Positions 17,498 through 24,501 of a DNA stretch of 57,062 bases are shown here, in pieces. A program made the translations under genes and the position numbers. Source of the stretch: Alphaproteobacteria bacterium (lineage in GTDB: Bacteria > Pseudomonadota > Alphaproteobacteria > Rhodobacterales > Rhodobacteraceae); NCBI GenBank assembly GCA_030431825.1, contig JAUIIJ010000033.1, positions 1 through 57,062 of the forward strand, given 5' to 3'. Below the pieces are notes generated by a model. That model was not told where the DNA came from, made no database searches, and saw only the letters and a list, made by a program, of their open reading frames with translations. Position 1 is the stretch's first letter; each line of letters opens with the position of its first letter.

Positions 17498-17631
17498 CCG
17501 CACTTGCGATGCGAAAAGCGGGAATCGGCAGGGATGCGGTCCAATCTGACGATGGTAGGCTCGTGCGGACTGGCGACGCCAGATGATGTGGTCATCGCTT
17601 GGAACAAAGGAGCCTGAATGGGAGAGAGGCC

Positions 17632-17817
17632 ATGTCTGTTGTGCTTGAGCCAGGCGGTGTCGTGAAGGTTGATGGGCTGCCCATTCCGGGCGGCTGGCAT
17701 CATGTCCAGCTTGGGGCGGTATGCTTCGAAGCCCCCGGCGTTCTTTCGACCGATGTGATGTCTAACGATGCGCTGCGCGTGAAGCTGGCCGAGATGTACT
17801 CGGCACAATCCAAATAG
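17632..17817 (+). CDS. small hypothetical protein, 61 residues
   Basis: An ATG at 17632 with AGAGAGG just upstream opens a frame of 61 residues (MSVVLEPGGVVKVDGLPIPGG at the start). It is followed by a strong hairpin with a T-rich tail at 17832-17878. Composition is that of a short soluble beta-rich protein, with no signal peptide or membrane helix. I recognise no family. The ribosome site and terminator make it more credible than a chance frame, but comparison with relatives would be needed to confirm it. Confidence 0.45.
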   Translation: MSVVLEPGGVVKVDGLPIPGGWHHVQLGAVCFEAPGVLSTDVMSNDALRVKLAEMYSAQSK

Positions 17818-17831
17818 CAGCAATGGCCAAA

Positions 17832-17878
17832 GGTGGCCCACATGGATAATCTCGTGGGTCACCATTGTTGATTTTATT
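17832..17878. terminator. hairpin terminator between small ORF and tRNA
   Basis: GGTGGCCCAC (17832-17841) pairs with GTGGGTCACC (17854-17863), with one wobble, and is followed by T-rich bases to 17878. Outer bases CAATGG and CCATTG extend the stem. On the minus strand it lies just beyond the tRNA and its own T-run, so it may serve both directions. Confidence 0.65.
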
Positions 17879-17895
17879 TGGAAAAAAGCGGCTAT

Positions 17896-17972
17896 TGGTA
17901 GGCCCGGCAGGACTTGAACCCGCAACCAAAGCGTTATGAGCGCTCTGCTCTAACCAATTGAGCTACAGGCCC
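17896..17972 (-). tRNA. tRNA with CAU anticodon (elongator Met, or Ile2)
   Basis: A 77-base cloverleaf on the minus strand with encoded CCA. The acceptor arm GGGCCTG pairs with CGGGCCT (with G-U pairs), the D-stem is GCTC, the anticodon loop CTCATAA is closed by GAGCG/CGCTT, and the T-stem GCGGG/CCTGC closes TTCAAGT. The CAU anticodon allows elongator tRNA-Met or, if modified to lysidine, tRNA-Ile2; I cannot separate these by eye. A TTTTTT run lies about 8 bases beyond the CCA. Confidence 0.93.
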
Positions 17973-18088
17973 GCCTTTGCGTTGCGTATCACGATGAGCG
18001 GGCGCGTCAAGTGCGTGTTCGTCAGGATATGTTGCAAGCGGCAACGCAATGTTCTACCCCGCGCGCAGGCAGCACAGGGACAGCGCGC

Positions 18089-19135
18089 ATGACAAACGGC
18101 AAGAATGGCATCACCTACGCCCAGGCGGGGGTGGATATCGACGCGGGCAATGCGCTGGTCGAGCGGATCAAGCCTGCGGCCAAACGTACCGCGCGCCCCG
18201 GCGTGGCGGGCGGTCTCGGCGGGTTCGGGGCGCTGTTCGATCTCAGGGCGGCGGGGTTCGACGATCCGGTTCTGGTTGCCGCCACCGATGGCGTCGGCAC
18301 CAAGCTGCGGATCGCGATCGACACCGGTCACGTGGATGGCGTGGGTATCGATCTTGTCGCGATGTGCGTCAACGACCTCGTCTGCCAGGGTGCGGAACCT
18401 CTGTTCTTTCTGGATTATTTCGCCACCGGCAAGCTCGAGACCGAAACCGCCGCGCGCATCATCGAGGGTATCGCGGCGGGATGCGAGGGCTCGGGCTGTG
18501 CTCTGATCGGTGGCGAAACCGCCGAGATGCCGGGCATGTATCCGGAGGGGGATTTCGATCTTGCGGGGTTTGCCGTCGGTGCGATGGAGCGCGGCACGGC
18601 GCTGCCCGAAGGCGTGGCCGAGGGCGACGTCCTGCTGGGGCTGGCGAGCGATGGCGTGCATTCGAACGGGTATTCGCTGGTGCGCAAGCTGGTCGGGATG
18701 TCGGGGCTTGACTGGGCGTCGGACTGTCCGTTTGGCAGCGGCACCCTGGGGGAGGCGCTGCTGACGCCGACACGGCTCTATGTCAAACCTGCCCTGGCGG
18801 CGGTGCGTGCCGGCGGGGTACACGCGCTGGCCCATATCACCGGTGGCGGGCTGACGGAAAACCTGCCGCGGGTGTTGCCCGACGGGCTGGGGGCGCGCAT
18901 CGACCTCGGGGCCTGGCAGCTGCCGGGTGTCTTTGAGTGGATGGCCGGGATCGGCGATATCGCCGAGGCCGAGATGCTCAAGACATTCAATTGCGGCATC
19001 GGCATGATCCTTGTCTGTGATCCGGCAAGCGCCGATGAACTGGCTGCCTTGCTGAGCGAGGCGGGGGAAACGGTGCACCGGATCGGCACAGTCTCCGGCT
19101 CTCCGGGCATTCAGTATCGGGGCGCGCTGGCGTGA
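18089..19135 (+). CDS. purM: phosphoribosylformylglycinamidine cyclo-ligase
   Basis: A 348-residue AIR synthetase, step five of purine synthesis: it closes FGAM to aminoimidazole ribotide using ATP. The start [16 protein letters not shown] at 18089 follows AGGGA. Motifs are [44 protein letters not shown] and [14 protein letters not shown], and the C-terminal [13 protein letters not shown], all standard for PurM. purN overlaps its stop as GTGA, giving a purM-purN pair. Other pur genes lie 10 kb away, so the pathway is dispersed. Confidence 0.96.
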   Translation: MTNGKNGITYAQAGVDIDAGNALVERIKPAAKRTARPGVAGGLGGFGALFDLRAAGFDDPVLVAATDGVGTKLRIAIDTGHVDGVGIDLVAMCVNDLVCQGAEPLFFLDYFATGKLETETAARIIEGIAAGCEGSGCALIGGETAEMPGMYPEGDFDLAGFAVGAMERGTALPEGVAEGDVLLGLASDGVHSNGYSLVRKLVGMSGLDWASDCPFGSGTLGEALLTPTRLYVKPALAAVRAGGVHALAHITGGGLTENLPRVLPDGLGARIDLGAWQLPGVFEWMAGIGDIAEAEMLKTFNCGIGMILVCDPASADELAALLSEAGETVHRIGTVSGSPGIQYRGALA

Positions 19136-19728
19136 GTCACAAGCGCGTTGCGATCCTGATTTCCGGCGGCGGCTCGAACATGGTTGCGCTGCTGGACAGC
19201 ATGACCGGCGATCACCCGGCCCGACCCTGTCTGGTCCTGTCCAACGACGCCGACGCGGGCGGTCTGGCCAGGGCGGCTGAGCGCGGGGTGGTGACGGCAG
19301 TGGTCGATCACAAGCCGTTTGGTGCGGACCGCGCGGCGTTCGAGGCGGAGCTTGTCAAGCCGCTGATCGCGGCAGGGACCGATATCGTGTGTCTCGCGGG
19401 GTTCATGCGCGTGCTTACCGCCGGGTTCGTCGGCCAGTGGACGGGACGCATGTTGAACATTCACCCGTCGCTCCTGCCGAAATACCGGGGCCTGCACACA
19501 CATGCGCGCGCGCTCGATGCGGGCGACGCCGAGCATGGCTGTACCGTGCACGAAGTGACGCCCGAACTGGACGACGGTCCGATCCTCGGGCAGGCGCGTG
19601 TGCCTGTGCGCTCTGACGACACCCCGCAGACATTGGCCGCGCGGGTTCTGGTGCAGGAACACGCGCTCTACCCGGCGGTGCTGCGGCGTTTCTGCGAGGG
19701 GAACCGCGAACCGCTCTGGTTGCCATAG
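19132..19728 (+). CDS. purN: phosphoribosylglycinamide formyltransferase
   Basis: A 198-residue GAR transformylase using 10-formyl-THF, step three of purine synthesis. The GTG at 19132 overlaps the purM stop. The phosphate-binding [13 protein letters not shown], the catalytic block [20 protein letters not shown] (His and downstream Asp in [11 protein letters not shown]) and LAGFMRVL identify the folate-dependent PurN type rather than PurT. Length is normal. Expression is probably coupled to purM translation. Confidence 0.95.
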   Translation: MSHKRVAILISGGGSNMVALLDSMTGDHPARPCLVLSNDADAGGLARAAERGVVTAVVDHKPFGADRAAFEAELVKPLIAAGTDIVCLAGFMRVLTAGFVGQWTGRMLNIHPSLLPKYRGLHTHARALDAGDAEHGCTVHEVTPELDDGPILGQARVPVRSDDTPQTLAARVLVQEHALYPAVLRRFCEGNREPLWLP

Positions 19729-19846
19729 TCCGCTGCGGCATCCGGTTTGCAATTTGCGCGGATTGAATTAAGGGTTGAACAAGGCGGCGCGTCACATGCG
19801 TCCACCGCGCAAGAACAACAACAAACAAGCAGACGACAGCCCAAAC

Positions 19847-21004
19847 ATGCGAACCCTCACAACGACCGAAGACCTTGCAGCCTTTTGCAAGGACGCCCAT
19901 GGCCAGCCCTATGTCACCGTCGACACCGAGTTCCTGCGCGAGCGGACCTATTATTCCAAGCTGTGCCTCGTGCAACTCGCGTTGCCGGGCGAAGGAGATG
20001 AGAACGCGGTTCTGGTCGACCCGCTCGCCAATGACATGTCGCTGGAACCGCTCTATGACCTGTTTCGCGACACCAGCGTCGTCAAGGTCTTTCACGCCGC
20101 GCGCCAGGATCTCGAGATTTTCTGGGTAGAGGCGAGGGTTTTTCCAGAGCCGCTCTTTGACACGCAGGTCGCCGCGATGGTCTGCGGATTCGGCGAACAG
20201 GCCGGATATGAAACGCTGGTGCGCAAGATCGCGCGGGCTTCGGTCGACAAGTCGAGCCGTTTCACCGATTGGTCGCGCCGTCCGCTGAGCGAGGCGCAGA
20301 AGAAATATGCCCTGGCTGATGTCACACATCTGCGCGGGATTTACGAATATCTGGACGCAGAGCTGAAGAAGACCAATCGATCCCGCTGGGTCGCCGAGGA
20401 ATTGCAGACCCTGACCAACCCGACCACTTACGAGATCGAGCCGGAGGAGGCGTGGAAACGGGTCAAGACGCGCACCAATTCCGCAAAGTTTCTCGCCATC
20501 GTTCAGGCACTGGCGGCGTTTCGCGAACGCTATGCCCAGAGCCAGAACATCCCGCGAAACCGGGTGTTCAAGGATGACGCGCTGGTTGAGCTGGCATCGG
20601 CCAAACCGCGCTCGGCCTCGGATCTCGGGGGCTTGCGGCTGTTGCAGCGTGAAGCGCGGCGCGGCGCGATTGCCGATGGCATACTGGCGGCGATCGAACG
20701 GGGCGTGACCTGTCCGCCCGAGAAGATGCCGAAACCCGACCGGGCACGCGAAAAGCTGCAGGTCAACCCGGCGCTCGCGGACCTGCTGCGCGTTCTGCTC
20801 AAGTCCAAGACCGAGAGTTCCGGCGTCGCGGCCAAGTTGATGGCGACGAGTTCGGAACTCGACCAGATCGCCGCCGGCGAGCGCGACGTGCCCGCCTTGT
20901 CCGGTTGGCGGCACGAGGTGTTCGGCGCGGACGCGCTGCGGCTCTGCGAGGGCAAGATCGGATTGGCGGCCAAGGGGCAATCCGTGGTTGTTGTGGAGCT
21001 TTAA
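19847..21004 (+). CDS. rnd: ribonuclease D
   Basis: A 385-residue 3'-5' exoribonuclease for tRNA 3' maturation. ATG 19847 (MRTLTTTEDL) gives the usual family length; an in-frame TTG at 19775 would add 24 basic residues. The DEDDy exonuclease residues are seen in VDTEFLRE, FHAARQDLEIF and YALADVTHL. An HRDC domain follows (around FRERYAQSQNIPRNRVFKDD) and a C-terminal HRDC-like region. The gene stands alone on the plus strand and converges with a lipoprotein gene. Confidence 0.93.
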   Translation: MRTLTTTEDLAAFCKDAHGQPYVTVDTEFLRERTYYSKLCLVQLALPGEGDENAVLVDPLANDMSLEPLYDLFRDTSVVKVFHAARQDLEIFWVEARVFPEPLFDTQVAAMVCGFGEQAGYETLVRKIARASVDKSSRFTDWSRRPLSEAQKKYALADVTHLRGIYEYLDAELKKTNRSRWVAEELQTLTNPTTYEIEPEEAWKRVKTRTNSAKFLAIVQALAAFRERYAQSQNIPRNRVFKDDALVELASAKPRSASDLGGLRLLQREARRGAIADGILAAIERGVTCPPEKMPKPDRAREKLQVNPALADLLRVLLKSKTESSGVAAKLMATSSELDQIAAGERDVPALSGWRHEVFGADALRLCEGKIGLAAKGQSVVVVEL

Positions 21005-21041
21005 GTTTTACATTTAAAATATTGCTAAATAAATGAAAATT

Positions 21042-21077
21042 ATCATGCAGAAGGGGTAGCGCCACCTGTTGCATGAT
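21042..21077 (-). terminator. inverted repeat, candidate terminator
   Basis: Perfect arms ATCATGCA and TGCATGAT enclose 20 bases. On the minus strand the hairpin is followed by a T-rich stretch (AATTTTCATTTATTTAGC), so it fits termination of the lipoprotein gene ending at 21219. It lies in the 214 bp gap between convergent rnd and that gene. Confidence 0.55.
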
Positions 21078-21218
21078 CCCGTCCAGAACGGTTTCCGGCG
21101 CGGCGGGCTATGCGGTGGTAATACCGGAATCCGACGCGCAATAAGGTCGGCGACCTGTCTGGCTTGACCCATGCGGGCGACAATCCTGAACCGGATGCAA
21201 TCCGGGCAAGCGGCCCGA

Positions 21219-21719
21219 TCAGCGCCGGCGCGATTGCATCGAGTTCTGCGCCCCCGTGACGATCACCTGGTTGATTCCCGCCAGTTCCTGACGGGACAGC
21301 GCAAGCCCGTCGGTGACCTTGCGGGATTGTTCCGATCCGATGATCGTATCGTAAACCGGGTAGGCGACACGGAAATCCAGACGCAGGATGCCGTCCTCGG
21401 GGATGAGGGTGCCGCCCGACGGTGTCAGAATGGCGGCGAATGCGCCCTGCCTGCTCGCCACCCCCTCGGCCAGAATGATCGCCCCTGTTGGCGTGCGGTC
21501 AATCTGCAGCTTGGTGACCTTGGCGATCAGCACGGTGCTGTCTGCCGCCTTGGGGCGCCGGAACAGGCCTTCGCGTTGGACGGGAATCAGCGGATTGTTG
21601 GCTTCGATTGCTGTGAGATCCGCGTTCGGTGGCGCATCGCCACCGCCGAACCAACTGCGCCAGCCGCAACCTGAGAGGATCAGGCTGGCGGCAAGAAGGA
21701 CTGTGAGGGTCTTTTTCAT
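21219..21719 (-). CDS. hypothetical lipoprotein
   Basis: A 166-residue protein from ATG 21719 (MKKTLTVLLAASLILSGCGW), with a lipoprotein signal peptide and lipobox LSGC at Cys19 or so. The mature domain has the pattern IAKVTKLQIDRTPTGAIILAEGVASRQG, and ends DGILRLDFRVAYPVYDTIIG. I believe this is a lipoprotein family conserved in Rhodobacterales; no function is known to me. Upstream in-frame starts were rejected because they bury the signal peptide. It is divergent from sufE, with 131 bp between. Confidence 0.78.
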   Translation of the reverse strand: MKKTLTVLLAASLILSGCGWRSWFGGGDAPPNADLTAIEANNPLIPVQREGLFRRPKAADSTVLIAKVTKLQIDRTPTGAIILAEGVASRQGAFAAILTPSGGTLIPEDGILRLDFRVAYPVYDTIIGSEQSRKVTDGLALSRQELAGINQVIVTGAQNSMQSRRR

Positions 21720-21850
21720 CTGATGCGCCGTTTGTATTGTCTTGCATCGGGTTATCGCATCACGCCGCCGTTGAAAAGGTTCAAGGCGGGGGTGGACAGT
21801 ACCGGTGTCGCGACATACCTCGGCTGCATGCAGTTCTGAGGAGCCGAAAC

Positions 21851-22261
21851 ATGGCCAGCCCCGCGTTTGAAGATATCGTCGAGGATTTCGAGTTCCTGGA
21901 AGACTGGGAAGATCGCTATCGCTACGTGATCGAACAAGGCAAGGCGATGGAACCGCTCCCCGACGCACTCAAGGTGCCCGCGACCAAGGTCGATGGCTGC
22001 GCCAGCCAGGTCTGGCTGCACCCGGTCATCGAGGGTGGCGTTTTCCGGTTCGATGGCGAAAGCGACGCGATGATCGTGCGCGGACTGATCGCCGTCCTGC
22101 GGGCGCTGTATAACGATCTGCCGGTGGCCGATGTGCCGGCGGTGGATGCGCGCGCCGAAATGGCCCGGCTCGGCCTGAACGATCACCTTTCGGCGCAACG
22201 GTCCAACGGTTTGCGTGCGATGATCGAGCGTATCCGAAAAGTAGCGGCAGAGGCAGGCTGA
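21851..22261 (+). CDS. sufE: SufE family sulfur acceptor
   Basis: A 136-residue protein that takes persulfide sulfur from the cysteine desulfurase SufS for iron-sulfur cluster assembly. The start MASPAFEDIVEDFEFLEDW at 21851 matches the family opening. The acceptor cysteine is Cys50 in KVDGCASQVWL. GLIAVLRALYNDLP and the C-terminal SAQRSNGLRAMIERIR are also typical. No suf operon is nearby, so it is encoded apart from its partners. It converges with the lipoprotein gene at 22267, with 5 bp between stops. Confidence 0.92.
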   Translation: MASPAFEDIVEDFEFLEDWEDRYRYVIEQGKAMEPLPDALKVPATKVDGCASQVWLHPVIEGGVFRFDGESDAMIVRGLIAVLRALYNDLPVADVPAVDARAEMARLGLNDHLSAQRSNGLRAMIERIRKVAAEAG

Positions 22262-22266
22262 TCCCG

Positions 22267-22827
22267 TCAGTCGCCAACCGGCGTCACCCCGTACCTCTTG
22301 GCCAGAATCCTGCTTTGCGGCTGCCAGTCGTAACGCGTGTCCTCTGTTACCCTGGCCCAGAACAGCCGGCCTCCGTTCCGCCAGGGATCAAGGACGATCC
22401 CGCTCTGCATGGGTTGGCCCCGGGCGCTGACCAACGCGGTTGAATGATCGATGCGCAGGGGGTTGTCGGCATTGGCGATCGCGCGCTGGATGTCCAGCGT
22501 ACGGAAGTTCTCGGCGTCCAGACGCTTTTGCATGTCTTCCGCCCAATGCCAGCACAGTCCGCGCGGCTTGAGGCCCATGTTGACCTTGGTGTTGTGCACC
22601 AGCGGCGGGTCGCTGATTTCATAGGCGATCGCCAGTTCCCGTGCGTGGGAATAGGAGATCCGTGCCGCGCGGTCGGCTTCGCCGGGATCGACACCCGGAC
22701 CAAGCGCGCGGATCGCATCGGCAAGGCGCCGGGTGTCTTCAGCCTGGTATCCGGTTGAACCGGCGCATGCGGACAGGGCCAGGAGCAGCAGTGCCGAGCA
22801 GAGATGGAAGAGATTTTGCCAACGCAC
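22267..22827 (-). CDS. hypothetical lipoprotein
   Basis: A 186-residue protein with a lipoprotein signal peptide (MRWQNLFHLCSALLLLALSAC, lipobox LSAC near residue 21). Conserved-looking features in the mature part are KPRGLCWHWAEDMQKRL and RIDHSTALVSARGQP, ending in VLDPWRNGGRLFWARV. I recall proteins with the CWHWAEDM pattern in marine proteobacteria, without function. A transglutaminase-like role is conceivable from the spaced Cys, His and Asp (GLCWHW, DHSTALV, VLDPWR), but this is speculation. It is 43 bp from the DUF1638 gene's end on the same strand. Confidence 0.78.
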   Translation of the reverse strand: MRWQNLFHLCSALLLLALSACAGSTGYQAEDTRRLADAIRALGPGVDPGEADRAARISYSHARELAIAYEISDPPLVHNTKVNMGLKPRGLCWHWAEDMQKRLDAENFRTLDIQRAIANADNPLRIDHSTALVSARGQPMQSGIVLDPWRNGGRLFWARVTEDTRYDWQPQSRILAKRYGVTPVGD

Positions 22828-22870
22828 CGTTGATTGCCCGCCCTGTCTGGATCGGTTCCATCGCTATCGC

Positions 22871-23536
22871 TCAGCCCGGCGTTTGTCGAGCGTTACGGCC
22901 GGCCCATGAGGCCAGCGTGCCTTCGAGATCGCCGTAGCCCGTGGCGCGGTACTCAAAGGTCAGACCCAGCCGCGCGGCACATTCTTCGGCTTTGGCGCGC
23001 AGGGCGGGGTCGTCGGTCTGGGCCTGGTAGACAAGCTTGGTGTAGTTGCCAAAGAGCATGTCGCGTAACTCGGGGTGCCGGTCCAGCCCCATCGGTTTCC
23101 ACACGAACGCATCGAACTGGCGGACCAGGAAGTCGGTCAGGTAGAAGGCGCTGATCTCGTCCTCGGCGCGCGACTGAAAGGCTGCATTGCCTTCGAAGAA
23201 GGAATAGCAATGGGGGCCTTCGACCATCTGCACCCCCAGTTCATCGCATCGCGCCCGCAGCAGGCCGCCGGTGCCGCAATCGGCGTAGACCACGAAGATG
23301 TCGTCATATGCGCCCCGATGTCTGGCCACGGTTTCGGTCACGGCTTCGGTGATCTTTTCCGGGTAGAGGTGCAGTTTTGCGGGAAGGCAGGTCAGGTCGA
23401 GATGATCCCAGCGGTTGCGTGTCTTGAGGTCGAGGATTTCACGCGCCAGAGCCCCGCAGGCGATCAGCAGGATTCTTCCGGTTCCCGAAGCGGGCAGGCC
23501 GGTGTCGGTCAGGCTGCGGTCGCTGATCTGATCCAT
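22871..23536 (-). CDS. DUF1638 family protein
   Basis: A 221-residue protein from ATG 23536, with AGGAGA upstream. The opening RILLIACGALAREILDL, the centre VVYADCGTGGLLRARCDELG and MVEGPHCYSFFEGN are typical of DUF1638, a family often found beside corrinoid methyltransferase proteins. Three cysteines and two histidines are well placed for metal binding. The biochemical function is not established. It follows the corrinoid protein gene, but a strong terminator stands just before its ribosome site, so it may be transcribed at a lower or regulated level. Confidence 0.82.
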   Translation of the reverse strand: MDQISDRSLTDTGLPASGTGRILLIACGALAREILDLKTRNRWDHLDLTCLPAKLHLYPEKITEAVTETVARHRGAYDDIFVVYADCGTGGLLRARCDELGVQMVEGPHCYSFFEGNAAFQSRAEDEISAFYLTDFLVRQFDAFVWKPMGLDRHPELRDMLFGNYTKLVYQAQTDDPALRAKAEECAARLGLTFEYRATGYGDLEGTLASWAGRNARQTPG

Positions 23537-23550
23537 CGCGTCTCCTGACG

Positions 23551-23575
23551 AAAAAGGCCCGCCGTGGGGCGGGCC
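23551..23575 (-). terminator. intrinsic terminator after corrinoid protein gene
   Basis: GGCCCGCC (23568-23575 on minus reading) pairs with GGCGGGCC across the loop CCAC and is followed by TTTTT on the minus strand. This is a textbook Rho-independent terminator, 24 bp after the corrinoid gene stop and 15 bp before the DUF1638 start codon. Confidence 0.88.
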
Positions 23576-23598
23576 GGTGTTTCTCGTTCCTGGCCCGA

Positions 23599-24297
23599 TC
23601 AGGCGCTCAGACGATTGTGCTTGCGCCCGATCCAGTCCTTGGCGGTTTCCACCGCAACCGCGGCGTCGCGGCAATAGGCGTCGGCCCCGATTGCCTTGCT
23701 GAATTCTTCGTTCAGAGGCGCGCCACCAACCAGAACAATGTAGTCTTCGCGCTTGCCCTGTTCAACGAGCGTGTCGATCACCACCTTCATGTAAGGCATG
23801 GTCGTTGTCAGCAGCGCGGACATGCCCAGAATGTCGGCATCTTCGCGCTCGAGCGCCTCGAGATAGTTTTCCACGGGGTTGTTGATACCCAGATCGACAA
23901 TCTCGAACCCGGCGCCTTCCATCATCATGCCGACGAGGTTCTTGCCGATGTCGTGAATGTCGCCCTTGACGGTGCCGATCACCATCTTGCCGACCCGCGG
24001 CGCGCCGGTTTCCGCGAGCAACGGCTTGAGAATGGCCATGCCACCCTTCATCGCGTTCGCCGCGAGCAGCACTTCGGGAACGAACAGGATACCGTCGCGG
24101 AAATCGGCACCCACGATGGTCATGCCACCAACCAGTGCCTCGGTCAGGATCTTGTAGGGTTCCCAGTTGCGTTCGAGCAGGATGTTCACACCCTCTTCGA
24201 TCTCTTCGCGGAGACCGTCATACAGGTCGTCAAACATTTGCTGGACAAGCTCTTCGTCGTCCAGTTCCGACAGGATGATGTCATCTTCTTCCGACAT
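23599..24297 (-). CDS. corrinoid (cobalamin-binding) methyltransferase protein, B12 part of a split methionine synthase
   Basis: A 232-residue protein from ATG 24297, with AAGGAAG upstream. The N-terminal helical cap (residues 10-95, ending FVPEVLLAANAMKGGM) precedes a Rossmann-like B12 domain with the cobalt-ligand motif DIHDIGKNLV (His115) and later VGGAPLNEEFSKAIGAD. This matches the MtbC/MtmC-type and the B12 module of MetH. With a separate homocysteine methyltransferase 2 kb away, it probably belongs to a divided methionine synthase like that described in Phaeobacter. The methyl-THF-binding and reactivation parts are not in the window. Confidence 0.9.
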   Translation of the reverse strand: MSEEDDIILSELDDEELVQQMFDDLYDGLREEIEEGVNILLERNWEPYKILTEALVGGMTIVGADFRDGILFVPEVLLAANAMKGGMAILKPLLAETGAPRVGKMVIGTVKGDIHDIGKNLVGMMMEGAGFEIVDLGINNPVENYLEALEREDADILGMSALLTTTMPYMKVVIDTLVEQGKREDYIVLVGGAPLNEEFSKAIGADAYCRDAAVAVETAKDWIGRKHNRLSA

Positions 24298-24358
24298 GCG
24301 CACACTTCCTTGCTGGGGGGCGATCCCCGTGGCCCTAATGCTTCGTTATTGCCATTTG

Positions 24359-24386
24359 GTCGCAGGCAGACTCGGTTAATTGCGAC
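24359..24386 (-). promoter_or_regulatory. leader hairpin/inverted repeat upstream of corrinoid gene
   Basis: Six-base arms GTCGCA and TGCGAC enclose 16 bases, 62 bp upstream of the corrinoid gene start. It could be an operator or a leader structure. Minus-strand loop bases ATTAACCG and downstream AGCATTAGGG recall the SAM-II riboswitch, but several invariant positions fail, so no ligand is proposed. Confidence 0.35.
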
Positions 24387-24466
24387 ACTGGTGGCCCTGC
24401 AACCGACTTCTATCGCCGAATCCGGCGGATTGATAATGAAGTTTACACATGGAGATCATGGGGATC

Positions 24467-24495
24467 TTGTTAATGTTCCCAATTTGTTCTATTTG
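24467..24495 (+). promoter_or_regulatory. LexA box within predicted promoter of the radical SAM gene
   Basis: GTTC (24475-24478), seven bases, GTTC (24486-24489) exactly matches the alphaproteobacterial LexA consensus GTTC-N7-GTTC. It lies in the 17-base spacer between a possible -35 (TTGTTA, 24467) and -10 (TATTTG, 24490). The ATG at 24502 is where transcription would start, and no Shine-Dalgarno is present, suggesting a leaderless message. The -35/-10 matches are weak; the LexA match is strong. Confidence 0.75.
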
Positions 24496-24501
24496 TGACC
24501 C

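Noticed and set aside
19415..20980. 521-residue minus-strand frame antisense to purN and rnd
   Set aside because: Both plus-strand genes carry diagnostic motifs; the antisense frame crosses their boundary and has no recognisable domain.
24333..24386. SAM-II riboswitch
   Set aside because: The order of elements is similar, but GAUUU, UUGCA, UAAA and GCUAAA, which are nearly invariant in SAM-II, are not matched. Kept only as an unassigned hairpin.
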